Under the pieces are notes generated by a model. The model was not told the origin of the DNA and did no database searches. It was given only the letters and a program-made list of their open reading frames with translations. This document shows positions 5,703 to 12,503 of a DNA stretch of 12,585 nucleotides, piece by piece. The stretch is taken from NCBI GenBank assembly GCA_043804635.1, contig JAZDIU010000092.1:1-12585 (forward strand), given 5' to 3'. This stretch comes from JAZDIU01 sp043804635. GTDB lineage: Bacteria > Chloroflexota > Dehalococcoidia > Dehalococcoidales > UBA2162. Made by a program: the position numbers and the translations under genes. How positions within the stretch are numbered: the stretch's first letter is position 1; the number at the start of each line of letters is the position of its first letter.

Positions 5703-5957
5703 TTAATTAGCGTAAACGCTAACTTTCCTCCGGTTATTACTGGTCGGCTCGAATTTAACCGAACCCTCGATTAGAGCGAAGATAGTGTAGTCCTTGCCGA
5801 GTCCGACGTTATTGCCGGGATGGATGCGGGTCCCGCGCTGCCGGATTATTATCATCCCTGGGATAACTTTTTCGCCATCATATTTTTTCACGCCGAGCCG
5901 CTGTGCTTGACTGTCCCGTCCGTTGTGAGTCTTCCCACCTGCTTTCTTATGAGCCAT
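5703..5957 (-). CDS. rpmA: 50S ribosomal protein L27
   Basis: An 84-residue L27 with the canonical N-terminus MAHKKAGGKTHNGRDS, whose basic tail reaches toward the peptidyl transferase centre, and the conserved RQRGTRIHPG and GKDYTIFA segments. The protein begins directly with the mature form; the cleaved N-terminal extension found in Firmicutes L27 is absent. Its ATG overlaps the end of rplU (11 nt) and is preceded by GAGGTG at 7 nt. It is the middle gene of the rplU-rpmA-rpmE operon. Confidence 0.97.
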   Translation of the reverse strand: MAHKKAGGKTHNGRDSQAQRLGVKKYDGEKVIPGMIIIRQRGTRIHPGNNVGLGKDYTIFALIEGSVKFEPTSNNRRKVSVYAN

Positions 5958-6345
5958 TCTCTGTCACCTCTTTTTTGCGTCGACGAGCCGGTTTGGCTGG
6001 TTTTTCCTCACTGGACCCCGACTCGACTATCTTATCTATTGTCAGTCTGGTATATAGCTGGCGGTGCCCGGTCTTCTTATGATAGCGCTCCTTGCTCTTA
6101 TACCGAAAAACGATGAGCTTATCGCCCTTGGTTTCTCCCTGTACCTTTGCCGTCACCTTAGCGCCTTCGATAGTGGGGGTGCCCACGGTTACTCCGGCAT
6201 CGCTATGAATAAGCAGCACCTTATCCAGCTCGATTGCATTACCTTCGGGAGCTTCCAGATGGTCTACATCGATAGTCTGTCCCGAAGCGACTTTATACTG
6301 TTTCCCAGCGAATTCAACGATAGCGTAAATCTTACTACCTCCCAA
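5947..6345 (-). CDS. rplU: 50S ribosomal protein L21
   Basis: L21 binds 23S rRNA in the large subunit. YAIVEFAGKQYKV at the N-terminus and FRYKSKERYHKKTGHRQ in the second half are family signatures. A Lys/Arg/Glu-rich C-terminal tail (about residues 108-132) extends beyond the usual length of about 103. The coordinates use TTG at 6343-6345, the only ordinary start codon in frame. However, that TTG lies 2-3 nt from the predicted transcription start and is followed by GGGAGGT, which would be the ribosome binding site for an ATT at 6328-6330. ATT gives the usual protein start directly before YAIVEFAGKQ (127 residues), so initiation at ATT is likely. It is the first gene of the operon with rpmA and rpmE. 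Confidence 0.95.
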   Translation of the reverse strand: MGGSKIYAIVEFAGKQYKVASGQTIDVDHLEAPEGNAIELDKVLLIHSDAGVTVGTPTIEGAKVTAKVQGETKGDKLIVFRYKSKERYHKKTGHRQLYTRLTIDKIVESGSSEEKPAKPARRRKKEVTENGS

Positions 6346-6353
6346 ACTATGGT

Positions 6354-6382
6354 ATTCTAGCAGTTACGCTGGCACGTGTCAA
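6354..6382 (-). promoter_or_regulatory. Promoter of rplU-rpmA-rpmE
   Basis: On the minus strand TTGACA (6377-6382), a 17-nt spacer ending in TGC (extended -10) and TAGAAT (6354-6359) form a near-consensus sigma-70 promoter. The expected start is at 6347/6348, leaving a leader of about 18 nt up to the ATT codon of L21. Confidence 0.85.
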
Positions 6383-6394
6383 ATTGAAAACGTC

Positions 6395-6423
6395 TTGACA
6401 TATCAGCTTGAAAAGAATATAAC
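6395..6423 (+). promoter_or_regulatory. Promoter of the surface-protein gene
   Basis: TTGACA (6395-6400), a 17-nt spacer and TATAAC (6418-6423) give a near-consensus promoter with a start near 6430 and a leader of about 62 nt. Its -35 box lies only 12 bp from the -35 box of the divergent rplU promoter. Confidence 0.8.
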
Positions 6424-6492
6424 AATAGGGCGAGTTTTGAGCTAGAGTAGAGATAAACGGAATCTTCGCAGGTTGGGCGTGAGAGTGATGAT

Positions 6493-8088
6493 ATGAAGAA
6501 GATGCTCAAAGTCTTCAGCCTCGTAACGGTGCTGACTCTGCTGTTTGGATTTTTCCCGGCGGTGATGCCGGTATCTGCACAGTCAGTCACAATCAATATC
6601 AACGCTCCTACTCAGGTAGTTGCTGGCGGGAATTTTACCGCTACCGTTGATATCTCTAATGTATCGGTGAATGCCACGGATAAGGCAGGTAATAGAAGCA
6701 CCAGCTCCGCCACCTTTACCAGGAAAGCGATTACGGTCGATGGTATTTCTGCGACTACCGTTACCACATCTACGGCAAGTCTCGAGGTGGAGACCAATGG
6801 CTCAGTCAGCGGAAACATCTCGGTTACTCAACACCAGGGTAATCCGTCAGGTGCGCTTACTCCTGAGGGAGCTTCTAATCCCGTGGGAGTGTTCCTTGAG
6901 ATAGTGGCTTCAACAGAACTGGTCAATAACCTCAAGCAGATTCATATTCTAGCTGAATATAATCCTGATGAGTTGCCAGAAGGTACCGATAACGAAACGC
7001 TTAAAATCTATCTATGGGACGCGGTTTCAGGGATGTGGGAGGCGATAACGAATAGCGGGCCTGTCGTAATCGATAACCGTTATTACATCGAGGGATACAT
7101 CGACCACCTGAGTAAATACGGGACTTTCGGTGCGCAGACCGGTGGAGGAACCGGACCCACGGCTAGTGGTGGAGGTGGGGGTGTGGGAGGCAGTACTATT
7201 ATCATCATTCTAAATGGACTGGCTACGACTGCTAATATGGAAGTAGATAGCAACGGCGTAATATTCAAGACCTCGCAGCTTCAGACTATCGACCAGAAGG
7301 TTACGCTCGATATAACCCAGGGCACAAAGCTGATGAACAACGAAGGTGCTGTTTTAAAAACACTTTCAGCCAGTAAAGTAGCCGCACCGCCGGTGGCATC
7401 TCCCGGGCAGGTTATCGTGCAATCTTACCAACTTGGGCCCGACGGTGCCAGGTTCGAACCGGCGATAAGTCTGACGATGAGCTATGACCCGGCGGCATTG
7501 CCCCAGGGCACATCCGAAAAAGAGCTTTATATCGGTTACTGGGAGAGTACAAAGTGGACAGCTTTACCCAGTATTATAAACTCGGAAACCGATACCGTGT
7601 CAGCCAACATTAGCCACTTTACCCAGTTTGCTGTAATTGCCAAGTTTCCACTGCAACCACAACCAACAGCACCGCCTGAGCAGCCTCCAGTTACGGCAGA
7701 ATTTAAACTGACCGACCTCTTAATAAACCCTGCTGAGGTTATTGCCGGCAGTCCGGTAGCTGTTTCGATAGTACTCAATAATACTGGCGGCAGTGAGGGA
7801 AATTACACCGTTGTCCTTAAGATAAATGGCACTGAAGAGGACAAGAAAAATATCACTCTCAAAGCCGGTGAGAAAGAAGCGGTAACCTTCACAGTGACTA
7901 AACAAAAAGAAGGAAGCTACACCGTCAGCATCGACGATATAAGCGGGCAGTTTACCATAACCGCCGCACCGCCGGCAGTGCCAGAGCCGAAGCCAGGACT
8001 ACACTGGCCGCTTATAGTAAGTATAGCTGGCGGAGTTATCATCCTGGGCCTAATTCTCCGGTTTACCGTCTTTCGCAGGAGATGGTAA
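6493..8088 (+). CDS. Cell-surface protein with CARDB domain and C-terminal membrane anchor
   Basis: A 531-residue exported protein of unknown role. A signal peptide (1-30, cleavage near VSA-QS) is followed by a short strand (APTQVVAGGNFTATVDISNV, 38-57) that looks like the start of a cohesin-type domain, then at once by VNATDKAGNRS, normally the end of an Ig-like repeat. A related module occurs twice: YNPDELPEGTDNETLKIYLW...HLSKYGTF (about 155-213) and YDPAALPQGTSEKELYIGYW...HFTQFAVI (about 331-382). They are separated by a Gly-rich linker (216-233). A Pro-rich hinge (385-400) leads to a CARDB-like adhesion domain (about 401-490) and one membrane helix (about 505-525) before a basic end FRRRW. 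It is thus probably anchored in the membrane with its bulk outside. It has its own promoter and a weak Shine-Dalgarno (GAGAGTGAT). The jump between residues 57 and 59 suggests an ancestral internal deletion. Confidence 0.85.
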   Translation: MKKMLKVFSLVTVLTLLFGFFPAVMPVSAQSVTININAPTQVVAGGNFTATVDISNVSVNATDKAGNRSTSSATFTRKAITVDGISATTVTTSTASLEVETNGSVSGNISVTQHQGNPSGALTPEGASNPVGVFLEIVASTELVNNLKQIHILAEYNPDELPEGTDNETLKIYLWDAVSGMWEAITNSGPVVIDNRYYIEGYIDHLSKYGTFGAQTGGGTGPTASGGGGGVGGSTIIIILNGLATTANMEVDSNGVIFKTSQLQTIDQKVTLDITQGTKLMNNEGAVLKTLSASKVAAPPVASPGQVIVQSYQLGPDGARFEPAISLTMSYDPAALPQGTSEKELYIGYWESTKWTALPSIINSETDTVSANISHFTQFAVIAKFPLQPQPTAPPEQPPVTAEFKLTDLLINPAEVIAGSPVAVSIVLNNTGGSEGNYTVVLKINGTEEDKKNITLKAGEKEAVTFTVTKQKEGSYTVSIDDISGQFTITAAPPAVPEPKPGLHWPLIVSIAGGVIILGLILRFTVFRRRW

Positions 8089-8093
8089 AATAG

Positions 8094-8123
8094 CAGAAAA
8101 GAAAGGGGAGCTTTTAGCTCCCC
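8094..8123 (-). terminator. Terminator of the tRNA transcript (possibly bidirectional)
   Basis: A perfect 8-bp stem (8105-8112 with 8116-8123, GGGGAGCT/AGCTCCCC) with a 3-nt loop. On the minus strand it is followed by TTTCTTTTCT, a good U-rich tract, 20 nt after the tRNA-Gly 3' end. On the plus strand no T-run follows, but the hairpin lies just after the surface-protein stop and may also limit its transcript. Confidence 0.75.
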
Positions 8124-8142
8124 ACTTCATAAACTAGCAAAC

Positions 8143-8217
8143 TGGAGCGGAAGACGAGATTCGAACTCGCGACTTCCTCCTTGGCAAGGAGGCGTTCTAC
8201 CACTGAACTACTTCCGC
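8143..8217 (-). tRNA. tRNA-Gly (anticodon GCC)
   Basis: A complete cloverleaf: acceptor GCGGAAG/CTTCCGC, D-stem GTTC/GAAC, anticodon stem CCTCC/GGAGG with loop TTGCCAA and T-arm with TTCGAAT. Discriminator U and an encoded CCA end (75 nt in total). It reads GGC and GGU codons. It is co-transcribed behind tRNA-Leu with only 4 nt between them. Confidence 0.97.
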
Positions 8218-8221
8218 TTAG

Positions 8222-8306
8222 TGCCGAGGGGGAGATTTGAACTCCCACGAGCTTTCGCCCACCACCCCCTCAAGATGGCGCGTCTACCAGCTTCCGCCAC
8301 CTCGGC
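8222..8306 (-). tRNA. tRNA-Leu (anticodon GAG)
   Basis: A class II tRNA with acceptor GCCGAGG/CCTCGGC, D-arm with TGGTAGACGC, anticodon stem CCATC/GGTGG around TTGAGGG, a long variable arm (GGGC-GAAA-GCTC) and T-stem GGGAG/CTCCC. Discriminator A. The 3' end continues CTA rather than CCA, so CCA must be added after transcription, unlike in the adjacent tRNA-Gly. It reads CUC and CUU codons. Confidence 0.95.
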
Positions 8307-8320
8307 AAGCGCCAAGAAGT

Positions 8321-8350
8321 AGAATAATGCCCAAACCGCCTCGATGTCAA
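8321..8350 (-). promoter_or_regulatory. Promoter of the tRNA-Leu/tRNA-Gly transcript
   Basis: Minus-strand TTGACA (8345-8350) and TATTCT (8321-8326) are 18 nt apart, predicting a start near 8314, about 8 nt before the mature tRNA-Leu 5' end. Confidence 0.7.
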
Positions 8351-8383
8351 GTTGATGTGCTGTCATTCTGCGAAATTTGTTTC

Positions 8384-8412
8384 TTGCCGTAGGTTACATT
8401 TATTGATATACT
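8384..8412 (+). promoter_or_regulatory. Promoter of gatB, predicting a leaderless mRNA
   Basis: TTGCCG (8384-8389), a 17-nt spacer and TATACT (8407-8412). The expected transcription start (about 8419/8420) coincides with the GTG start codon of gatB at 8420, and no Shine-Dalgarno precedes that codon. Confidence 0.65.
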
Positions 8413-8419
8413 GAATTTT

Positions 8420-9883
8420 GTGAATTACGAGACTATTATTGGTTTGGAGGTGCATGTCCAGCTGCAGACCAAAAGCAAAATGTACTGCCGCTGCAGTGCC
8501 GATTATGCCAGCGCTCCCTCTAATACTCACGTTTGCCCGGTCTGTCTCGGCATGCCCGGCGTTTTACCTACCATCAACCAGCAAGCCATAGAATATACGA
8601 TGATGACGGCGCTGGCGTTAGGCTGCACCGTTTCCGACTATAGCAAATTCGACCGTAAAAACTACCCTTACCCCGATCTGATGAAGGGTTATCAAATTTC
8701 GCAGTACGATGCCCCTATCGGACGTCAAGGCTGCCTCACCATCGAAGTCGACGGACACGAGAAGAAAGTAGGCATAACCCGAGTCCACCTGGAAGAGGAC
8801 GTTGCCAAGTTACTGCACTTTAACCCACCGGATAGAGAAGCGTTCACTCTGGTAGATGTTAACCGTTCCGGAGTGCCGTTGATGGAGATTGTCGGCGAGC
8901 CAGACCTCCGTTCTCCCGAGGAAGCCAGGCAGTATTTGATGAAACTGCACAGTATATTACAATACCTGGGTGTTTCCACAGCAAATATGGAGGAGGGCAG
9001 CTTCCGGTGCGATGCCAATATCAGCATACGTCCCGAAGGCAGCTCTGAGTTTATGGCTAAGGTAGAAGTCAAAAACATGAATAGCTTCCGCGCGGTCTAT
9101 CGGGCTATGGAATATGAAGCCAAGCGGCAAAGGCAGGTTGCCGAGAAGGGAGAGAGGCTGGTCCAAGAGACGAGAGGCTGGGTTGAAGAAAAGGGCGCCA
9201 CCGTCTCCCAGCGCTCCAAGGAGTACGCTCATGACTACCGCTATTTCCCGGAGCCGGACCTCCCGCCATTAATCATCAGCCAGGACTGGATAGAAAAGAT
9301 AGCGTCTCAGTTACCCGAACTACCCGAAGACAAACGCAAGCGTTTTATGGCTGAATACGGCATCCCTCTATACGACGCCAACCTGCTTACCAGCTCAAAG
9401 ATAATGGCAGGTTATTTTGAATCCTGTCTAAAAGTGGAACCGCAAGGTAAGTCAGCAGCAAAGAGAGCTAAAACGGTGAGCAATTGGCTGCTGGGTGAGT
9501 TCAGCCGATTGCTCAACTCTACCAATACCGATATCAGTCAGGCGAAGGTTAAACCCGAACAGCTTTGCCGGCTGCTGGACTTACTTGAGGAGGGCAATGT
9601 CAGCGGCACCAGTGCCAAAGAAGTCTTTGAGGAAATGTTCAAGACAGGAAAGGATGCGCCCGGCATCGTTGCCCAACATGGCTTAAGCCAGATTGAGGAC
9701 AACGCAGAAATAGAAAAGGCTATCATCCAGGTGGTTGAAAGCAATACTCAAGCTGTTAATGACTACAAGAATGGTAAAGCCCAATCCCTTACCTTTCTTG
9801 TCGGACAGGTAATGAAAATAACCAGAGGTCGTGCTAATGCAAAACTGGTGAACCAATTACTCAAAAAGAAATTAGAGGAGTAA
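8420..9883 (+). CDS. gatB: Aspartyl/glutamyl-tRNA(Asn/Gln) amidotransferase subunit B
   Basis: A 487-residue GatB, the kinase and tRNA-binding subunit of the GatCAB complex that converts misacylated Glu-tRNA(Gln) and/or Asp-tRNA(Asn) to the amide form. Family motifs are clear: YETIIGLEVHVQL at the start, C23-x-C25 and C39-PV-C42 (zinc site), FDRKNYPYPDLMKGYQIS, RVHLEEDVAK, NRSGVPLMEIVGEPD, EEGSFRCDANISIRP and VEVKNMNSF. The C-terminal helical/YqeY-like tail ends VGQVMKITRGRANAKLV. Length is normal. The GTG start matches the family N-terminus exactly and appears to lie at the very 5' end of the mRNA. gatA and gatC are not nearby. It leads a plus-strand operon; secG begins 6 nt downstream. Confidence 0.97.
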   Translation: MNYETIIGLEVHVQLQTKSKMYCRCSADYASAPSNTHVCPVCLGMPGVLPTINQQAIEYTMMTALALGCTVSDYSKFDRKNYPYPDLMKGYQISQYDAPIGRQGCLTIEVDGHEKKVGITRVHLEEDVAKLLHFNPPDREAFTLVDVNRSGVPLMEIVGEPDLRSPEEARQYLMKLHSILQYLGVSTANMEEGSFRCDANISIRPEGSSEFMAKVEVKNMNSFRAVYRAMEYEAKRQRQVAEKGERLVQETRGWVEEKGATVSQRSKEYAHDYRYFPEPDLPPLIISQDWIEKIASQLPELPEDKRKRFMAEYGIPLYDANLLTSSKIMAGYFESCLKVEPQGKSAAKRAKTVSNWLLGEFSRLLNSTNTDISQAKVKPEQLCRLLDLLEEGNVSGTSAKEVFEEMFKTGKDAPGIVAQHGLSQIEDNAEIEKAIIQVVESNTQAVNDYKNGKAQSLTFLVGQVMKITRGRANAKLVNQLLKKKLEE

Positions 9884-9889
9884 ATAAAC

Positions 9890-10117
9890 TTGCAGACGTA
9901 TCTTTTCATAGCTCAGATAGTAATAGCCATAGCCTTGATACTGGCTTTATTGCTCCAAGTCCGGGGAGGGGGATTGGGCGGTATCTTCGGCCAGCCGGAC
10001 GCGGTATTTCGCACAAAGCGAGGCATAGAGAAAACGCTGTTCCAGCTTACGATCATTCTGGTAGTTCTCTTTGTTATCGTATCGGTGGTTGCTCTTAAAG
10101 CCGGTTCAGCTCAATAA
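9890..10117 (+). CDS. secG: Preprotein translocase subunit SecG
   Basis: A 75-residue SecG, the small auxiliary subunit of the SecYEG channel in the cytoplasmic membrane. Two membrane helices (about 4-23 and 50-69) flank the conserved LLQVRGGGLGGIFG segment. The start is TTG, 6 nt after the gatB stop, with AGAGGAG overlapping the gatB end about 9 nt upstream; there is no ATG in the right place. It is co-transcribed with gatB and the quinone genes. Confidence 0.93.
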   Translation: MQTYLFIAQIVIAIALILALLLQVRGGGLGGIFGQPDAVFRTKRGIEKTLFQLTIILVVLFVIVSVVALKAGSAQ

Positions 10118-10150
10118 TTCAGTCCACTCAATCACCAACACAGGAGAAAT

Positions 10151-11038
10151 ATGCGACTGAAGATATGGTTTCTGGAAACAAGACCGCAATTCTTATTGCT
10201 TTCCGTGGTACTGGCTTTCTTGGGCGCTAGTATTGCCGCGTATGACGGTTTCTTTAATCTCGGCTATGCTCTACTGGCAGGTCTCGGCTTATTGCTAACC
10301 CATATCAGTGTTAACGTGCTTAACGATTACTTCGACTATAAAAGCGGAGTAGATTTAGCCACCAAGCGGACGCCCTTCAGCGGAGGCAGCGGTATCCTGC
10401 CGGCGGCTATGCTTACGCCAACGCAGGTTTTATGGCTCGGTCTGGGTGCTTTACTGCTGGCGATACCTATCGGTGTTTACTTCGTAATCGTTCGAGGGTG
10501 GATGCTATTACCCTTGCTGGTGGTCGCTGCTCTATGCATCGTTCTTTACAGTCCTTTTATCCTCAAAATCCCCTGGCCGGAGTGGGCGGCCGGACTTGGA
10601 CTGGGCACGTTACCTATTCTTGGGGCTTATTTTGTTCAGACGGGTTCCTATCTTCTGGCGCTGGTAGCATCGATACCTTCCGGTATCCTGGTGCATAACC
10701 TGCTTTTTTTGAATGAATTCCCTGATGTTGAAGCTGATGAAATAGCCAATAGAAAAACGTTACCCATCGTTATCGGGAAAAAGAGAGCAGGCATTGTCTA
10801 TTCCGTTCTAACCATAGCGGTCTATCTGTGGATAATCGGCGGCGTGATTGCCGGACAGATGACAGCCTGGTCGCTTATTGCTTTGCTGACTATCCCCTTT
10901 GCCATCAAGGCAATTAAAGGTTCTATGACACCGGATGATATGAGTAAACTGGTGCCGGCAATGGCTAACAACGTTATGGTAGTCCTGCTAACCCAGCTGT
11001 TGATGGGCATCGGCTATGTTATAGGTAATTTGCTCTAA
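10151..11038 (+). CDS. UbiA-family prenyltransferase, MenA-like
   Basis: A 295-residue polytopic membrane protein (about eight to nine helices) of the UbiA superfamily. MenA attaches a polyprenyl chain to 1,4-dihydroxy-2-naphthoate to give demethylmenaquinone. Both Asp-rich Mg-prenyl-diphosphate motifs are present: NDYFDYKSGVD (58-68) and NEFPDVEADEIANRKTLP (188-205). The NEFPD and ANRKTLP forms are typical of MenA rather than UbiA or heme O synthase. The ATG is preceded by AGGAG at 4 nt. The methyltransferase gene for the next step follows after 6 nt, which supports the menaquinone assignment. Substrate specificity is not proven by the sequence, so no symbol is given. Confidence 0.85.
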   Translation: MRLKIWFLETRPQFLLLSVVLAFLGASIAAYDGFFNLGYALLAGLGLLLTHISVNVLNDYFDYKSGVDLATKRTPFSGGSGILPAAMLTPTQVLWLGLGALLLAIPIGVYFVIVRGWMLLPLLVVAALCIVLYSPFILKIPWPEWAAGLGLGTLPILGAYFVQTGSYLLALVASIPSGILVHNLLFLNEFPDVEADEIANRKTLPIVIGKKRAGIVYSVLTIAVYLWIIGGVIAGQMTAWSLIALLTIPFAIKAIKGSMTPDDMSKLVPAMANNVMVVLLTQLLMGIGYVIGNLL

Positions 11039-11044
11039 TTATCG

Positions 11045-11782
11045 GTGAGCAACGGTATGACTGGTTACACCGGTAAGGATGTTCACACCAAGCCCCTTCA
11101 CGAAATGTTCACCGCAGTGCCGCCGCACTACGACCTGGTTAATCACGTTATAACCTGGGGTTTGGATAAGCGGTGGCGTCGGGAGGCAGCTAAAGCCTGC
11201 CTGGATTCACAACCCAGGAAAATCCTCGACCTATGCTGCGGTACAGGCGACCTGACTATTCTTTTAGCCAGGTTGACTGATGATGACACTGAAGTAACCG
11301 GGCTTGACTATAGCCAACCGATGCTCGAACTGGCAAATAAGAAGACAGTAGGATTAAAGCACAAACCCTCGTTTGTAAACGGCAATGCCGATAATCTGCC
11401 TTTTCCGAATGGATATTTCGATTGCGTCGGTATTTCATTTGCCTTCCGTAATCTGACCTACAAGAACCCGCTGGCACAGCGTCATATCAGCGAGGTACTG
11501 CGGGTGCTAAGTCCCGGCGGCAGGTTCGTGATAGTAGAGAGCTCCCAGCCGGGAAATAAGCTAATACGGAAACTTTTTCACCTGTATCTACGCTGGTTTG
11601 TCTATAACGTTGGTGTCTGGCTCTCCGGAAATAGACGAGCCTATCATTACCTTGCCGAATCAGCTCCCCGGTTTTATACCCCTGACGAACTGAAGGAAAT
11701 GCTGCTTACCGCCGGTTTCCGCCAGGTCTCTTACCGGCCGCTGATGTTGGGCGCTGCCGGTATACATACCGCAGTTAAGTGA
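11045..11782 (+). CDS. Demethylmenaquinone methyltransferase, UbiE/MenG family
   Basis: A 245-residue class I SAM-dependent methyltransferase that should convert demethylmenaquinone to menaquinone. Visible signatures are MFTAVPPHYDLVN (21-33), motif I ILDLCCGTGD (60-69), VTGLDYSQPML (84-94, D88 binding the SAM ribose), NADNLPFPNGYFD (114-126), SFAFRNL (131-137) and EVLRVLSPGGRFVIVE (150-165). The GTG at 11045 has no Shine-Dalgarno; an ATG four codons later (11057) has GGTGAG 8 nt upstream and is an equally good start. It is the last gene of the gatB-secG-menA-like operon, and no terminator with a U-tract follows before the converging gene fragment. Confidence 0.9.
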   Translation: MSNGMTGYTGKDVHTKPLHEMFTAVPPHYDLVNHVITWGLDKRWRREAAKACLDSQPRKILDLCCGTGDLTILLARLTDDDTEVTGLDYSQPMLELANKKTVGLKHKPSFVNGNADNLPFPNGYFDCVGISFAFRNLTYKNPLAQRHISEVLRVLSPGGRFVIVESSQPGNKLIRKLFHLYLRWFVYNVGVWLSGNRRAYHYLAESAPRFYTPDELKEMLLTAGFRQVSYRPLMLGAAGIHTAVK

Positions 11783-11791
11783 AGTTGGTTA

Positions 11792-12068
11792 CTACAGCCG
11801 CCTGATTACTGCTACAAGCGCGAGCATTATCACCATCAGTAACAAGGCGATAATTAGCAGCAGACCGAATCCGAGGTACATAAACCAGCCGGGGAATGCC
11901 GGCTGGGCCGGGACCACTGGCAGCGGTTGCAGCGAAGTAGCTGGCTGGGGAGTTGGTTGTGCCTTGGTCTCAGACGGCAGCTGCAAAGTAGTGAAGGCAC
12001 CAACGGCACTCCAGTCGCTATAACTACCGGAACCCTTAGCCCTGACCTTCCAATAAAAAGTCCGACTC
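11792..12068 (-). pseudogene. C-terminal stub of a fibronectin-III surface protein
   Basis: On the minus strand the frame reads TFYWKVRAKGSGSYSDWSAVGAFTT, the end of a fibronectin type III-like repeat, then a Pro/Gln-rich linker (QPTPQPATSLQPLPVVPAQPAFPG) and one membrane helix (about 20 residues) before RRL and a TAG. This is the usual C-terminal anchor of a large exported protein. Upstream of the repeat the homology stops abruptly and recombinase-like sequence begins, so the gene has lost its N-terminal part. A TTG at 11984-11986 opens the last 64 codons, but no ribosome binding site supports a separate gene. Confidence 0.7.
11885..11906. repeat. Perfect 8-bp inverted repeat within the surface-protein stub
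   Basis: CCAGCCGG and CCGGCTGG flank a 6-nt loop, about 100 nt beyond the methyltransferase stop. No T-run follows on either strand. It could stabilise the 3' end of the plus-strand operon mRNA, or simply reflect Pro/Ala codons of the stub. Confidence 0.3.
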
Positions 12069-12230
12069 GCACATTTGTTTCTTATGTTTCTTGGCGAGCC
12101 GTATCGGGCTGTAAGTTTCGAGCGCCTTTATTAAATCGGTCCCGGTGATATGGCTGTAGGTATCGGTAATATCATAGCCAATACTGGCGTGGCGCAGCAG
12201 TCTCTTAACGATGTACTGGTAGTATATCAG
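12036..12230 (-). pseudogene. Tyrosine recombinase remnant, C-terminal end
   Basis: The minus-strand frame reads YIVKRLLRHASIGYDITDTYSHITGTDLIK, which matches the end of phage-type integrases: the RHAS segment corresponds to the usual LGHAS box and the Y in DTYSH to the catalytic tyrosine. The catalytic Arg region is missing because the frame is cut off by transposase-like sequence near 12230. The frame also runs on out of register into the surface-protein stub (junction near 12065-12075) and stops at 12036. It is therefore a fragment without function. Confidence 0.6.
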
Positions 12231-12479
12231 TGCAACTGAACTTCATTCCACCGGGAAAGCCAATGGAGAATGACTTTGCCGAGAGCTTCAATGGGAGACT
12301 ACAAGACGAGTGCTTAAATACGAACTGGTTTATGACCCTGAAACATGCCGGGGAGATCATTGAATACTGGCGGAAGGACTATAACGAGGTCCAGACCTCA
12401 TAGCTCATTGCAGGGAAGCACCCCGAAGGAGTATGCTGAAACAGCTGCACCCCTGAGGTTGGACAGGCTGGCTTATTAA
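12230..12479 (+). pseudogene. IS3-family transposase (OrfB) remnant, frameshifted
   Basis: The plus strand reads VQLNFIPPGKPMEND then FAESFNGRLQDECLN, the region around the third catalytic acidic residue (E of DDE) in IS3-type transposases, then FMTLKHAGEIIEYWRKDYNEV. A single extra C near 12392 shifts the frame; after it RPHSSLQGSTPKEYAETAAP follows and ends LDRLAY-TAA. The N-terminal two thirds with the first two Asp residues are absent, the sequence starting abruptly next to the recombinase remnant. It cannot be active. Confidence 0.85.
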
Positions 12480-12503
12480 GATAGCACGAGCGGCAAGTGA
12501 TTC

